Below are positions 50,057 to 59,624 of a DNA stretch of 64,000 nt, piece by piece (the first letter of the stretch is position 1; each line of letters opens with the position of its first letter). The position numbers and the translations under genes are program-made. Origin of the DNA: JAUVUV01 sp964548275 (GTDB taxonomy: Bacteria; Gemmatimonadota; Glassbacteria; GWA2-58-10); the NCBI GenBank assembly GCA_964548275.1, contig CAZJQI010000016.1:1-64000 (forward strand). The letters run 5' to 3'. The notes under the pieces were generated by a model. That model worked only from the letters and a program-made list of their open reading frames with translations. It searched no databases and was not told the origin of the DNA.

Positions 50057-50872
50057 ATGAAAACATATTACGACAGGAAACAAAAGCGCTTGATTTATTT
50101 CGGCAAAAAGCCCTCCCGCCAATTCTGGGACTCTCATTGGGACAGGGTCGAGACTGATGTTGCCGGGATAGTTGAAACCACCAGGACGTTTGCCACCCTG
50201 ATAACACAGAGATATCTGAAGCCCGAGCACGGGATAATCCTCGAAGGAGGATGCGGGAGGGGCCAAAACGTAGCAGCCCTGGTCAACAACGGTTACAGAT
50301 GCATTGGAATAGACTGGGCCGAAAAGACTGTATCAATCCTTAACAAATACGCTCCAGAACTGGATATCAGGCAAGGTGATGTAAGAAAACTGTCGTTTCC
50401 GGATAACTATTTTGCAGGTTATTGGTCGGTGGGAGTGATTGAACATTTCTGGGAGGGATACGAGCCGATCGCCAGGGAGATGGCCCGGGTGATCAAGCAA
50501 GGAGGATTTCTCTTTCTATCATTTCCCTATATGTCCCCACTCAGGAAATTGAAAGCGGTATTGGGTTTATATGAATCGTGGGAGGGTGAGCAGGCAGAGG
50601 GCGGATTTTATCAATTTGTCATTGAAAAGAACGGAGTGGCCGCTTATTTCGGGAAATTTGGTTTCAGCCTGGTCAGGACCTATCCCCATAGCAGCGTCAA
50701 GGGACTCAAGGACGAGGTTTCCCTGCTCAAACCCTGGTTACAGCATCTTTACGATTACAGTGGAAACAACCGCATGATAAATTTTCTCAAGAGTTATCTT
50801 TCGATTGCCCTGGCTCCGGTTACCAGCCACTGTATTTTGCTAGTTCTGAGAAACGCTAACAGCAATGGATAA
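50057..50872 (+). CDS. SAM-dependent methyltransferase (class I)
   Basis: The 271 residues contain motif I ILEGGCGRGQNVAALV, a C-terminal strand block SVGVIEHFWEGYEPI (a usual post-motif II region) and the FLSFPYM stretch. It is probably a sugar or lipid O-methyltransferase of the glycan cluster. The N-terminal RQFWDSHWDRVE resembles other surface-glycan methyltransferases in general layout only. Confidence 0.83.
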   Translation: MKTYYDRKQKRLIYFGKKPSRQFWDSHWDRVETDVAGIVETTRTFATLITQRYLKPEHGIILEGGCGRGQNVAALVNNGYRCIGIDWAEKTVSILNKYAPELDIRQGDVRKLSFPDNYFAGYWSVGVIEHFWEGYEPIAREMARVIKQGGFLFLSFPYMSPLRKLKAVLGLYESWEGEQAEGGFYQFVIEKNGVAAYFGKFGFSLVRTYPHSSVKGLKDEVSLLKPWLQHLYDYSGNNRMINFLKSYLSIALAPVTSHCILLVLRNANSNG

Positions 50873-51176
50873 TTGCTGCAAGTTAATTGCCGACGAGCGG
50901 GGATAAGATTCCGCCTCATGCCGGGTTAGCCCTTAGCTTTTTGTCCCCCCAGCACACAGGACCGCCCAGGTCTGATTTTTGCGGTCAATCTAACATAAAG
51001 ACGGTTTACACAGTATCTTTTCTTTCGACTTAAAGATGTGTGTTGATTTGCTTTCAGCACAGATTAACCTTGACGTTTCTCGAGGCTGATTTCTAAATTA
51101 TATAATACTTGGGACTTTCTGATATTCTGACATTCCAGGAATTTGCTGGAAAACTCTGCCTGAAAATAAATCCAGA
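50873..51176. other. Intergenic region with promoter-like boxes
   Basis: TTGACG (51070-51075) is followed by TAAATT at 18 nt and by a perfect TATAAT (51101-51106) at 25 nt, so it is only a weak promoter candidate for the ABC transporter gene. The rest holds no gene that I can support. Confidence 0.3.
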
Positions 51177-53057
51177 ATGAACAAGAAAAACAAACATAAA
51201 GAAGAACTACTCCCGAAAAAGATCTTAGGATCTGGGATTACCAGATTTATAACCGGCCTGCTACTTGAGAACCCGCTGGGCCTGGGAGCGGTCATTGTCT
51301 TCGGAATTGTAGCAGCAGGTTCGGAACTGTTGAGTATTGCCCTGCTCATGCCGTTTATCGAAAGCCTGCGCGGAAACTCCTCCTCTCTGTCCTCTTTTTC
51401 ACAGCAGTATCCGGTAGTCGGTTTCCTGTCCCCCTACTTCCAGGACATGGATCTGATTACCAAGATAAGGCTGATCGCGGTATTCCTGCTGGCTGTGGAG
51501 ATTATCAAGGGCTTTTCCCGCTTCATAAGCACTCTCTACAGCAACAAGCTCCAATTCAAGATCAACGCAGACCTTCAGATGAAAGTGATGGACCAGCTCC
51601 TGACAGCGGGCAGGAGCTTTCTGCACAGAGAGAAAACAGCCAACCTGTACACGATCCTGAACAACTTTACCCATAACACGGGCTTTGCGGTGCTTTCCAT
51701 TACTAGCATTGTTCCGGACATATTCATGACTCTGATCAGTATCGTAATACTGTTTTCAATATCTACCCCGATGACCTTGATAACACTGGTCCTTGCGGTC
51801 TTTGTCTCGCTCATGCTCACCCGCCTCACCCGCCTGTCTCATCTGTACGGCAAGAGGAACATTCAACATCAGATCTCAATCAACCAGCTCGGCATGGAAA
51901 TACTGAGCGGTATGGACGTGATAAGGCTGTTCGGCAGGCGGCGGGATGTGAAGGAACACTATGGCAGAAATGTGGATAATCTGCGGGATACGCGATATCA
52001 TCAGGGAATGCTGAATGCGGCAATCAGTCCGCTTACTACAGTTTTCCTGGCTCTGACCGTAATGGTGATCCTGATCGCCTCCACTTATTTGCTGCACCGG
52101 GAGGCTGGGTTCTGGGTTGGCATATTGCTTATTTTCCTGGTAGTATTCGCCCGTCTGGGAGGCCCGATGGCCAGAATGAACCTGTCCCGCTCACAGTTGA
52201 TGACACTCCTGCCTGCCGTGCAGTCGCTTCAGGAGTTCCTGACCAACTCGGACAAGGAGCACATAGTCGAAGGAGACCAGGATTTCGAGAAACTCGAGCA
52301 GGGAATCAGATTCGAGAATGTCAGTTTTCGCTACGGAGGGCAGGAAAATTACGTTCTGAAAGACCTGAATTTCGATATTCCCCGGGGAAAGATGACCGCA
52401 ATAGTGGGAGGCTCCGGCGTGGGCAAATCGACGATTGTCGTTCTGCTGGGCCGTCTGCATGACCCGACTTCAGGCCGGATCCTGGTCGATGGAAGAGACC
52501 TGAGGGAGATCGAATCCTCCAAATGGCATAGAAAAATCGGAGCGGTGAGTCAGAATATCTTCCTGTTCAACGATACAATCAAGAGAAATATAATGTTTAG
52601 CAAGCCGGAAGCCACCGAAGAGGAGATTGATGCTGCAGCGCGCAAAGCAAACGCTCACAACTTTATAGCCGAAATGCCCGAAAGTTATGAAACGCTGGTC
52701 GGCGATCGCGGCGTTCGTCTCTCCGGAGGCCAGGCGCAGAGAGTAGCGATCGCCCGGGCCATACTGGTAGAACCGGAACTCATGATTTTGGACGAAGCCA
52801 CCAGTTCGCTCGACTCCAAAGCGGAAAAGCTCGTGCAGGATGCCATAGACAAGATCAGCGGAGAGTGCACCCTTCTGGTTGTCGCACATCGCCTTTCCAC
52901 AGTTCGAAACGCGGATAATATAGTGGTTCTGCACGAAGGTCAGATCGTGGAACAGGGTACCCACCGGGAGCTTATGGAAAAGAAGGGATACTACTGGCGA
53001 TACGCTCGGCTGCAGGACCTTAATCACACACAATCCCGGGTCCATACTGAAGATTGA
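51177..53057 (+). CDS. ABC exporter, lipid- or glycan-flippase-like (full half-transporter)
   Basis: The 626 residues have an N-terminal exporter membrane domain with about six helices (helices near 35-60, 100-125, 170-230, 280-330) and a C-terminal ATPase with Walker A GGSGVGKST, signature LSGGQAQRVAIARA, Walker B LMILDEATSS and H-loop VVAHRLST. The pre-ATPase AGRSFLHREKTANLYTIL region and the position in the glycan cluster suggest a flippase of the PglK/MsbA kind for lipid-linked sugars. It acts as a homodimer, unlike the exporter pair at 32074-35657. Confidence 0.88.
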   Translation: MNKKNKHKEELLPKKILGSGITRFITGLLLENPLGLGAVIVFGIVAAGSELLSIALLMPFIESLRGNSSSLSSFSQQYPVVGFLSPYFQDMDLITKIRLIAVFLLAVEIIKGFSRFISTLYSNKLQFKINADLQMKVMDQLLTAGRSFLHREKTANLYTILNNFTHNTGFAVLSITSIVPDIFMTLISIVILFSISTPMTLITLVLAVFVSLMLTRLTRLSHLYGKRNIQHQISINQLGMEILSGMDVIRLFGRRRDVKEHYGRNVDNLRDTRYHQGMLNAAISPLTTVFLALTVMVILIASTYLLHREAGFWVGILLIFLVVFARLGGPMARMNLSRSQLMTLLPAVQSLQEFLTNSDKEHIVEGDQDFEKLEQGIRFENVSFRYGGQENYVLKDLNFDIPRGKMTAIVGGSGVGKSTIVVLLGRLHDPTSGRILVDGRDLREIESSKWHRKIGAVSQNIFLFNDTIKRNIMFSKPEATEEEIDAAARKANAHNFIAEMPESYETLVGDRGVRLSGGQAQRVAIARAILVEPELMILDEATSSLDSKAEKLVQDAIDKISGECTLLVVAHRLSTVRNADNIVVLHEGQIVEQGTHRELMEKKGYYWRYARLQDLNHTQSRVHTED

Positions 53058-53085
53058 ACCACCACAGCGTAGGGTCGTGATTTGA

Positions 53086-53280
53086 CATGGGAAGAAAGCT
53101 CAAACTCGGTTTTTGTTTTACGATTTTGCCAGTGAAATGAGCAAGGATACACAGTATCTTCCCGATGGCAGACATGTGAACCAGAAAGGCTCCGACCTCA
53201 AAAGAGATTTACTGTTCTCCTATTTTACCAGTAACCAGATCATTCCCGCTCTACTAAGCGAAAGATCCATCGGAAACTGA
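53086..53280 (+). pseudogene. SGNH-hydrolase C-terminal remnant
   Basis: The frame is open from 53086 to the stop at 53280. It reads about 64 residues: a TRFFFYDFASEMSKDTQYL stretch followed by PDGRHVNQKGSDLKRD, which is the DxxHxNxxG block that carries the catalytic Asp-His of SGNH (GDSL) hydrolases. The N-terminal part of such a protein, about 150-200 residues with the nucleophilic serine, is missing, and the gene before it is unrelated. The likely meaning is a decayed polysaccharide-modifying acylesterase or acetyltransferase. A start at ATG 53137 would give a 47-residue peptide without a good ribosome site. Confidence 0.5.
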
Positions 53281-53336
53281 ACCGATTTCTTTTCAGACCG
53301 CCGTGAACGGGGTCTGAAATGCCGCAGGGAACAAAG

Positions 53337-54425
53337 ATGAAGATTCTCTGGATAGGACACGGAACTCACCGGCCTTCGCCTGAGTTCCCTTTCTCCATAA
53401 GCGACGATCTTTATTGGCACTATCTGTTCTCAGGTAAAAGCTCTCTTTATGATTTTCTGCTGGAAAGTGGAGACAATGTAATCGGGGAGTTGCATGAGTT
53501 CAGCCTCAGGGACGAGCTATTCTACAGGGGAGCACCTGTCGATTTGCAATCAGTTGATTTAGCCCTGTTTACCTGGAATTGTCTGGGCCTGAACGAGGGT
53601 GAGATAAAACAGTGGCTGAAAATAGAATCTTACCTGAAAGAGAAGAAACCATCAATTGCAGTAATGAATTCCATCGAAGAGTTCCCGATAATAAATTTCA
53701 AATCTCTCTTTTTTGATAGGCTGAGAGACCTGGGGTATTCCAGTTATGTTCCCAATTATGAAGAAGTTAACAGCGTGTTTTCCCTCCTGTCGACTTCACT
53801 TCCTTATCCGTTAATCGTACGTTCCAATCTGGATACGGGCGGCAGAAATACTTACCTCTGTCGAAATATGCTCGAGTCTCTGGTGAGATTCAGGTTCATT
53901 AAACAAGACTTGACCGCAGGCCGTCAAAATCGCCTCGAGGACTTCAGGGCACCGGAAATAATCAAAGTCAGATATTATGACAATTATTATCCCGACTTCA
54001 ACTGCCATGCCAGTTTTCGCATCATTTTCATCAACAGGCGCCTTGCCTTCATCTACCCCCATATTTCCGTGTCAGACTGGTGCATCCATACGGACATGGA
54101 GGATCACAGCCCCGCCAGAGAATCTTTCCTGGCTGCCTGTGAATTCATATATGACTTTGTCCGCAGAAAATACGACATTTTCAGGGATCTGGTAAATTCA
54201 TTGAATATTCATACTCTAACGATAGATTTCCTGGTCCACGATGATAAACCGATATTTTTGGAGGTCGAGTTGAAATACGGTTGTGATATTAATTTTGTTA
54301 AGGGTCCGTTGCGTCTGTATGATCTCGACCTGAGTTACTTCAGGGCTAAAAATAAGGAAATCGAAGACGTTCCAGTGTCGTTCGATTCATTTTTCAACCG
54401 GAAGGAAGTTCGGAACGGCTTCTGA
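53337..54425 (+). CDS. ATP-grasp-like protein of unknown function
   Basis: From Met 53337 (AGGGA at 6 nt) the protein has 362 residues. The N-terminal half begins MKILWIGHGTHRPSPEF, as an alpha/beta domain. In the C-terminal half IVRSNLDTGGRNTYL resembles an ATP-grasp glycine loop, and LTIDFLVHDDKPIFLEVELK resembles the DFxxxxDGxxxFLExN metal-binding end, with the usual Glu-x-Asn changed to Glu-x-Glu. I propose a divergent ATP-grasp ligase of the glycan cluster, by pattern only. The product is unknown. Confidence 0.5.
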   Translation: MKILWIGHGTHRPSPEFPFSISDDLYWHYLFSGKSSLYDFLLESGDNVIGELHEFSLRDELFYRGAPVDLQSVDLALFTWNCLGLNEGEIKQWLKIESYLKEKKPSIAVMNSIEEFPIINFKSLFFDRLRDLGYSSYVPNYEEVNSVFSLLSTSLPYPLIVRSNLDTGGRNTYLCRNMLESLVRFRFIKQDLTAGRQNRLEDFRAPEIIKVRYYDNYYPDFNCHASFRIIFINRRLAFIYPHISVSDWCIHTDMEDHSPARESFLAACEFIYDFVRRKYDIFRDLVNSLNIHTLTIDFLVHDDKPIFLEVELKYGCDINFVKGPLRLYDLDLSYFRAKNKEIEDVPVSFDSFFNRKEVRNGF

Positions 54426-54541
54426 TCACCCTCCTTGTAGTTTAAGTAAATCACCTTGGGAAAATAAATTAGCTAAAAGAAAGACTATCAGACTCTGTCG
54501 AGAATTTTATTTTTACATAAATAAAATATGGAGGAGGGAAT

Positions 54542-55501
54542 ATGCACCCCAAGGCTGTACACTTGGAGGGAGGTAATAATTTTGACAGGATGAGGATAAA
54601 CATAAATCAATCCCTGAAATTACAGGATGAGTGGCTGAAAAGCGTGGACAGAAAATCGCTGCGGGGCAGCAGGCTTTTCAACCGGATCAGCTTGAAACTG
54701 CTCTCGTATCAGATGAAGTTAAATCTATACCAGCCGTTTGTTCTTAACGGGCTGCGGAAAAAGTGGTTCGATGAATTCCATGAATACTGGAAAGATTGCC
54801 TTCAGGGACATCCTCTGACAGTGATGGATTTCCACCATTTGTATTTTCACTACAGAACAAAATCACTTTTCAAGTCTGACAAAGAACTCGAATGGGGTTC
54901 ACCAGCAGAGCATATTGCTCACTGGCAGGAGCCCGATAATATCTCCCTGCTGTTTCACTACGTACTCAAATATGCATTGAGACCGGTTTGGGAAGCGAGA
55001 CTGGGTGAATTCCTCAAGCCAGGGTTCAGAATACTGGAATTCGGCTGCGGCTTGGCACCTATTTACCGAACCTACAGGTGCTATTTTAATCATATCGAAA
55101 CCCAATGGTACCTTGCCGATATACCTATAATTACATTTCATTATGACCGTTATACATACGGGAGGGAACAGGGCGTTGATTTCATCTGCATAACGCCGGA
55201 CTCCATGGATGATCCCCTCCAGGATATTAAAGTCGATTTTGACCTTATTATCATGTTGGATGTTTTTGAACATTTAAGCAGACCAATGGTCATAGCCGAA
55301 AAATTGTTAGACTATCTTAAGAAGGATGGTTATTTCTACTTCAATTATATTAATTCAGCCGGAAAGGGACTTGATACCACAGATGGAAGTAAAGAGAGAA
55401 TCTCCACACTGGATTTTCTATCCCGGAAGCTTAGGATGATCAGCGGAAATTTCGCTGTTACGGATGAAAACATACCCGTATGTATCGGAGTCAAGACTTA
55501 G
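54542..55501 (+). CDS. SAM-dependent methyltransferase (class I)
   Basis: The 319 residues have motif I ILEFGCGLAPIYRTY and motif post-I block LADIPIITFHYDR, followed by DLIIMLDVFEHLSRP and YFYFNYINSAGKG. The first 150 residues are a helical extension (SLKLQDEWLKSVDRKSLRGS) without a known family. The start has a strong GGAGGAGGG. It is probably a glycan or lipid methyltransferase. Confidence 0.8.
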   Translation: MHPKAVHLEGGNNFDRMRININQSLKLQDEWLKSVDRKSLRGSRLFNRISLKLLSYQMKLNLYQPFVLNGLRKKWFDEFHEYWKDCLQGHPLTVMDFHHLYFHYRTKSLFKSDKELEWGSPAEHIAHWQEPDNISLLFHYVLKYALRPVWEARLGEFLKPGFRILEFGCGLAPIYRTYRCYFNHIETQWYLADIPIITFHYDRYTYGREQGVDFICITPDSMDDPLQDIKVDFDLIIMLDVFEHLSRPMVIAEKLLDYLKKDGYFYFNYINSAGKGLDTTDGSKERISTLDFLSRKLRMISGNFAVTDENIPVCIGVKT

Positions 55502-55684
55502 TGATCGGATATTATTTCATATTTACTACACCGACTCCTATCATCTCAAGGTGGGAGGATTTCCGGGCAGCCAAGATATCGAAGATTTAATTGTGATTTA
55601 TTTTAAGGTTATCTTTTTGATTCGATTTTTGACTTGGTTTATTTTACCTCTGTTTTTTGTTATAGGATATTTTCAGGAGGCTTG

Positions 55685-57025
55685 ATGAAGCTATTCGGAA
55701 ACAAAGTTTTTCTCCTGTTGATAATAGCTATAGCAGTGAGAATCTTTTTTTCGATACGGTGCGACCTGAGGACTTTTCCTGATTCAAAACTATATTTCGA
55801 AACAGGCAGACAGCTTGTAACAGGAGATTATTCCGATTACAATGGAAAGCGTGCCCCGGTCTATCCTTTGCTGATCGCCGCTACAGGCTTTAACAGAGAA
55901 GTCACAGTATTTTTTCAAGTCGCTATGGGTGTCGGCATTAGCCTACTACTCTATCTTATCTTTTCCAAGCTGACAGGTTCCTCCATGGCAGGGTTTCTCG
56001 CAGGATTGGTTCATGCCCTTAACCCGGCCATGATTGGCTATGAATTCACTCTCTGCTCTGAGACAACCTGCGCCTTTTTTTTAATTCTATCCATTTTCCT
56101 TCTTTTCAGATTTATTGCCCAAAAGAGAATCCCCTCAGCGGGAGAACTAATTATACTTGGGATAGCATCCGGCCTCTGCCTGCTTACCCGCCCCATGTAT
56201 CAATTCTTTCCTGTATTCCTTACTGCAGCTCTTATCTTTTATTTGAGCCGCAGGAAGATGGCAGTCTGGAAAGTGGTTTTGTTTATTGTACCGGTAATGA
56301 TAACGACAATTCCCTGGGGCATATTTCAGTACAAAAGAATCGGCCAGTTTGTTATCACTCCTGATATAGGTTATGCTATAATGTACCATACGGTGAGGTT
56401 CATCGAGGAAGCCCCGGATGAATATGATGATATCAAGCAAGTCCTGATCAAGCACAGGGAACATAAAATTCGAGCCGGGGCAAAGAGCTATGATAGCTGT
56501 CTCGAAGCCTCAAGGGTCGAACTGCAGGAACTGACCGGCTTGCCTTATGCCGAGCTCTCCCGGAAGCTGGCCTGGATTTCCATCAAGACAATAACTGAAG
56601 AGCCCATTCTTTATCTGCGTGGCGTGGTCCGGGCCTTTTTCAGATTCTTCAAACCCTTTTGGCCCGGACACTTGTACGGCGTCCGGCCTGCCGTGATGGA
56701 GGGAGGGTGGCTTTTAAGATCAGTGATAGCTACTTACGCGGCATTTTTTCTTTTCAGCCTGGCAATTTTACTATTCCTCCCTGTTTTGACAATCATTTCT
56801 CCGTCGTGGAGAAAAGCATTCCGGTGGCATTTCAATACTGTGTTTTTTTATTCTCTGTTACTGGTTACAGCAGGATTTCCGGCTTTTTTGACCTTCTCGG
56901 ATAATGCCAGGTTCCATGCTTCTATCGAGCCGGTCATCTTGGGTTTTGCCATATCGATCTTTTTTACCGCCTGGCGGAAAGGGCTGCTCAATCTGTATAC
57001 TCTACTCAGACAAGCGCGCAAATGA
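55685..57025 (+). CDS. Polytopic membrane glycosyltransferase, ArnT/PMT-like (GT-C)
   Basis: From Met 55685 (AGGAGG 4 nt upstream) the protein has 446 residues with about 10-12 transmembrane helices. The first periplasmic loop has the acidic FPDSKLYFETGRQLVTGDY, as in GT-C transferases of the GT39/GT83 type that use lipid-phosphate sugars. Such enzymes add sugars to proteins or lipid A outside the membrane. The frame is open 17 codons upstream, but the strong ribosome site fixes the start. Donor and acceptor are unknown. Confidence 0.78.
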   Translation: MKLFGNKVFLLLIIAIAVRIFFSIRCDLRTFPDSKLYFETGRQLVTGDYSDYNGKRAPVYPLLIAATGFNREVTVFFQVAMGVGISLLLYLIFSKLTGSSMAGFLAGLVHALNPAMIGYEFTLCSETTCAFFLILSIFLLFRFIAQKRIPSAGELIILGIASGLCLLTRPMYQFFPVFLTAALIFYLSRRKMAVWKVVLFIVPVMITTIPWGIFQYKRIGQFVITPDIGYAIMYHTVRFIEEAPDEYDDIKQVLIKHREHKIRAGAKSYDSCLEASRVELQELTGLPYAELSRKLAWISIKTITEEPILYLRGVVRAFFRFFKPFWPGHLYGVRPAVMEGGWLLRSVIATYAAFFLFSLAILLFLPVLTIISPSWRKAFRWHFNTVFFYSLLLVTAGFPAFLTFSDNARFHASIEPVILGFAISIFFTAWRKGLLNLYTLLRQARK

Positions 57026-57326
57026 AACTGTCCCGCAAAGCAAGAATATATTCCACCACCAACGGGTAATTCTGCCTGATGGCATTTGACCTGTTTTTGA
57101 AAACAGTTTCATTAGCCTGTCCTTCGAAAAAGTCCAGTTTTTAGAGGAGTTGCGCGATATTTAAGTTTTATTTTTAATGGCAAAAGGCTGGTCAATTTTA
57201 GTCTGAGCTTGAATTTTTGTATTAATGGTATACTGTTACGGGTGCCGGACAAGCCTGGTGGATTCCTGGCGTGAATGTTGCAAGACATCCTGGGAGTAAT
57301 ATTTCGGCTTATTCGAGGATTCTATC
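57026..57326 (+). promoter_or_regulatory. Intergenic region with extended -10 promoter-like site
   Basis: The string TGGTATACT (57226-57234) matches an extended -10 element and is preceded by TTGAAT (57209-57214) at a short spacing of 14 nt. It is a weak promoter candidate for the gene at 57327. No gene is supported. Confidence 0.35.
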
Positions 57327-58811
57327 ATGATGAGGAATAACAGAGAAAAAGCCATCAGCAAGTCGAATCCTTCCGATTATTATTCAACAGCCCAGGAAAA
57401 ATACAGTAGAGAACGTATTGAACACTGGGACAAATGCGCATATTGGCTTGGAAAATCCTTCGACTTAGGTAAATATTATCGCAGGAGGGTAGCCGAGGTC
57501 TACCAAGTGATCATCCCTCCAGGTCAGCGTGTTCTGGAGTTGGGATGCGGCATGGGAGATTTATTGCATGCTCTCATGCCATCGATGGGAGTAGGGATTG
57601 ATTCCAGTGCTGAAATGATCAAGTCAGCCAGGTCAAAATATCCTGACCTGCAGTTCTATCAAGCCGATGCTCACGATTTCGAGCTGGACGGGAAGTTCGA
57701 TTACATCGTGCTTTCAGATTTGATCAATGATTTGTGGGATGTCCAGTTCGTTTTGAACAATATCAGGCACGTTTGCACGCACAACACGAGAATCGTCACC
57801 AATTTTTACAGTCGGCTGTGGCAGATCCCTCTCGATATAGCCCGTAAGCTGGGACTTGCCAAACCCATCCTTCCGCAGAACTGGTTCACCCGCCAGGACA
57901 TTGAAGCCTTGTTGAAGTTAAGTGGTTATGAGATAATCCGTTACAATAGTGAAATACTATGTCCTCTGCCTGTTCCTTTTATTGGCCCTTTGCTGAATCG
58001 ATTCATCGCCAAGCTCTGGCCTTTCCGAATCGCCGATCTCACGAATATTATCGTGGCACGTCTCTTGGTAGCAAGGGAAGATGTCCCGGAAAAACTTGTT
58101 GTTTCTGTCATTGTAGCGGCAAGAAACGAGGCGGGGAACATCTCGAAAATCTTTAAGAGAATTCCACAGATGGCTGGCGGCACAGAGCTGATTTTCGTGG
58201 AAGGGGGTTCGACGGATAACACTTATGAGGTGATTGAAAGAGAAATGGCGAAGTATCCGGAGATCGACTGTAAGCTGTTCAGGCAGACGGGAACCGGCAA
58301 AGGTGACGCGGTAAGGCTGGGTTTCGAAAAGGCGACAGGCGACATCCTGATGATACTGGATGCGGACCTGACTGTTCTGCCGGAAGTCCTGCCCCGTTTT
58401 ACGGAAGCCCTTCTGTCCGGCAGGGGCGAGTTCATTAACGGCGTGCGGCTGGTATATCCCATGCAGAAACAGGCTATGAGGTTTTTTAACCTGATCGGAA
58501 ACAAGTTTTTCAGTATGGCCTTTTCCTGGATGCTGGGGCAGCCGATAAAAGATACATTATGTGGAACGAAGGCCCTGTGGAGAGACCGGTATGAATTGAT
58601 CTGTGCAAACCGTTCCTATTTCGGTGACTTCGACCCGTTCGGCGATTTTGACCTGATTTTCGGCGCGGCGAAGCTGAACCTCAAGATTATTGACCTTCCG
58701 GTGAGATATCAGGAACGAACCTACGGGACCACGAATATTCAAAGGTGGAGGCATGGCGTCCTTTTGCTCAAGATGTTTCTTTTCGGGATGAAGAAAATTA
58801 AATTCTTGTAA
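57327..58811 (+). CDS. Methyltransferase-glycosyltransferase (GT2) fusion protein
   Basis: The 494 residues join two enzymes. Residues 1-250 form a class I SAM methyltransferase (motif I VLELGCGMGDLLHAL, then GIDSSAEMIKSA). Residues about 258-494 form a family 2 glycosyltransferase of the dolichyl-phosphate-mannose-synthase kind (VSVIVAARNEAGNISKI, DILMILDADLTVLPEVL with the DxD, and a DFDLIFGAAK block). Fusion suggests that the two steps act on the same lipid-linked sugar. No frameshift or linker damage is seen. Confidence 0.85.
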   Translation: MMRNNREKAISKSNPSDYYSTAQEKYSRERIEHWDKCAYWLGKSFDLGKYYRRRVAEVYQVIIPPGQRVLELGCGMGDLLHALMPSMGVGIDSSAEMIKSARSKYPDLQFYQADAHDFELDGKFDYIVLSDLINDLWDVQFVLNNIRHVCTHNTRIVTNFYSRLWQIPLDIARKLGLAKPILPQNWFTRQDIEALLKLSGYEIIRYNSEILCPLPVPFIGPLLNRFIAKLWPFRIADLTNIIVARLLVAREDVPEKLVVSVIVAARNEAGNISKIFKRIPQMAGGTELIFVEGGSTDNTYEVIEREMAKYPEIDCKLFRQTGTGKGDAVRLGFEKATGDILMILDADLTVLPEVLPRFTEALLSGRGEFINGVRLVYPMQKQAMRFFNLIGNKFFSMAFSWMLGQPIKDTLCGTKALWRDRYELICANRSYFGDFDPFGDFDLIFGAAKLNLKIIDLPVRYQERTYGTTNIQRWRHGVLLLKMFLFGMKKIKFL

Positions 58812-58814
58812 TTT

Positions 58815-59600
58815 ATGGTGTTAAGAACGCTAAAAAGAATACTTGCGCATCCTTTAACCAGGGATCTCAATCTCGACGATCCTCGCACTACCGCATTGCG
58901 GCAACGAATCATTCGTGAAAACAGATTTTTAGAAAAACTCTATGTGGAGTGGTACAAATCCATAGTCAGGTCATTGCCAGATACAGAAGGGCCAATTGTT
59001 GAATTGGGCGCTGGGGCGGGGTTTATGAAGGAATACATTCCGGAGCTTATAGCATCTGACAAGTTGATTGTTCCTGAAATATCGATTGGCCTGGATGCCC
59101 ATCAATTGCCATTTGATAAAGGCAGGTTAAAAGCGATAGTAATGATCGATGTATTGCATCATTTATCAAGACCTCACATTTTTTTTTCAGATGCAGCCGA
59201 ATGCCTTAAGACCGGTGGAGTAATTATAATGATCGAACCTTGGGTAAGCGGGTGGTCGCGCTTTGTATACCGCAGGTTGCATCACGAGCCTTTCGATCCG
59301 GATATCTCTGATTGGGGGGTTCCTGAAAGGGGACCGCTGTCAGGGGCCAATAGTGCAATGCCATGGGTTATTTTCGAAAGAGATTTACCAATATTCGTAA
59401 AAGAATTCCCACAGTTGAAAGTCAACAGTATAAAACTGCTAACCCCATTCAGGTATTTTTTATCCGGAGGTGTCTCTTTTAGGCCTTTGATGCCCGCATG
59501 GAGTTTTGACACATTTAGAAGGTTTGAAAATATTTTGAAGCCCTGGTTTCGACACCTGGCGATGTTCGCTCAGATAAAGATCGTGAAGGTGAAAAATTGA
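58815..59600 (+). CDS. SAM-dependent methyltransferase (class I)
   Basis: The 261 residues contain PIVELGAGAGFMKEYI (motif I, with Gly-Ala-Gly-Ala-Gly), GLDAHQLPFDKGRLKAI (post-I) and IDVLHHLSRPHIFF. It starts 3 nt after the stop of the fusion protein gene and is surely cotranscribed with it. Its substrate is unknown but is likely a lipid or glycan. Confidence 0.83.
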   Translation: MVLRTLKRILAHPLTRDLNLDDPRTTALRQRIIRENRFLEKLYVEWYKSIVRSLPDTEGPIVELGAGAGFMKEYIPELIASDKLIVPEISIGLDAHQLPFDKGRLKAIVMIDVLHHLSRPHIFFSDAAECLKTGGVIIMIEPWVSGWSRFVYRRLHHEPFDPDISDWGVPERGPLSGANSAMPWVIFERDLPIFVKEFPQLKVNSIKLLTPFRYFLSGGVSFRPLMPAWSFDTFRRFENILKPWFRHLAMFAQIKIVKVKN

Positions 59601-59624
59601 GAGAAAAACATTAGGAAACTGGAA

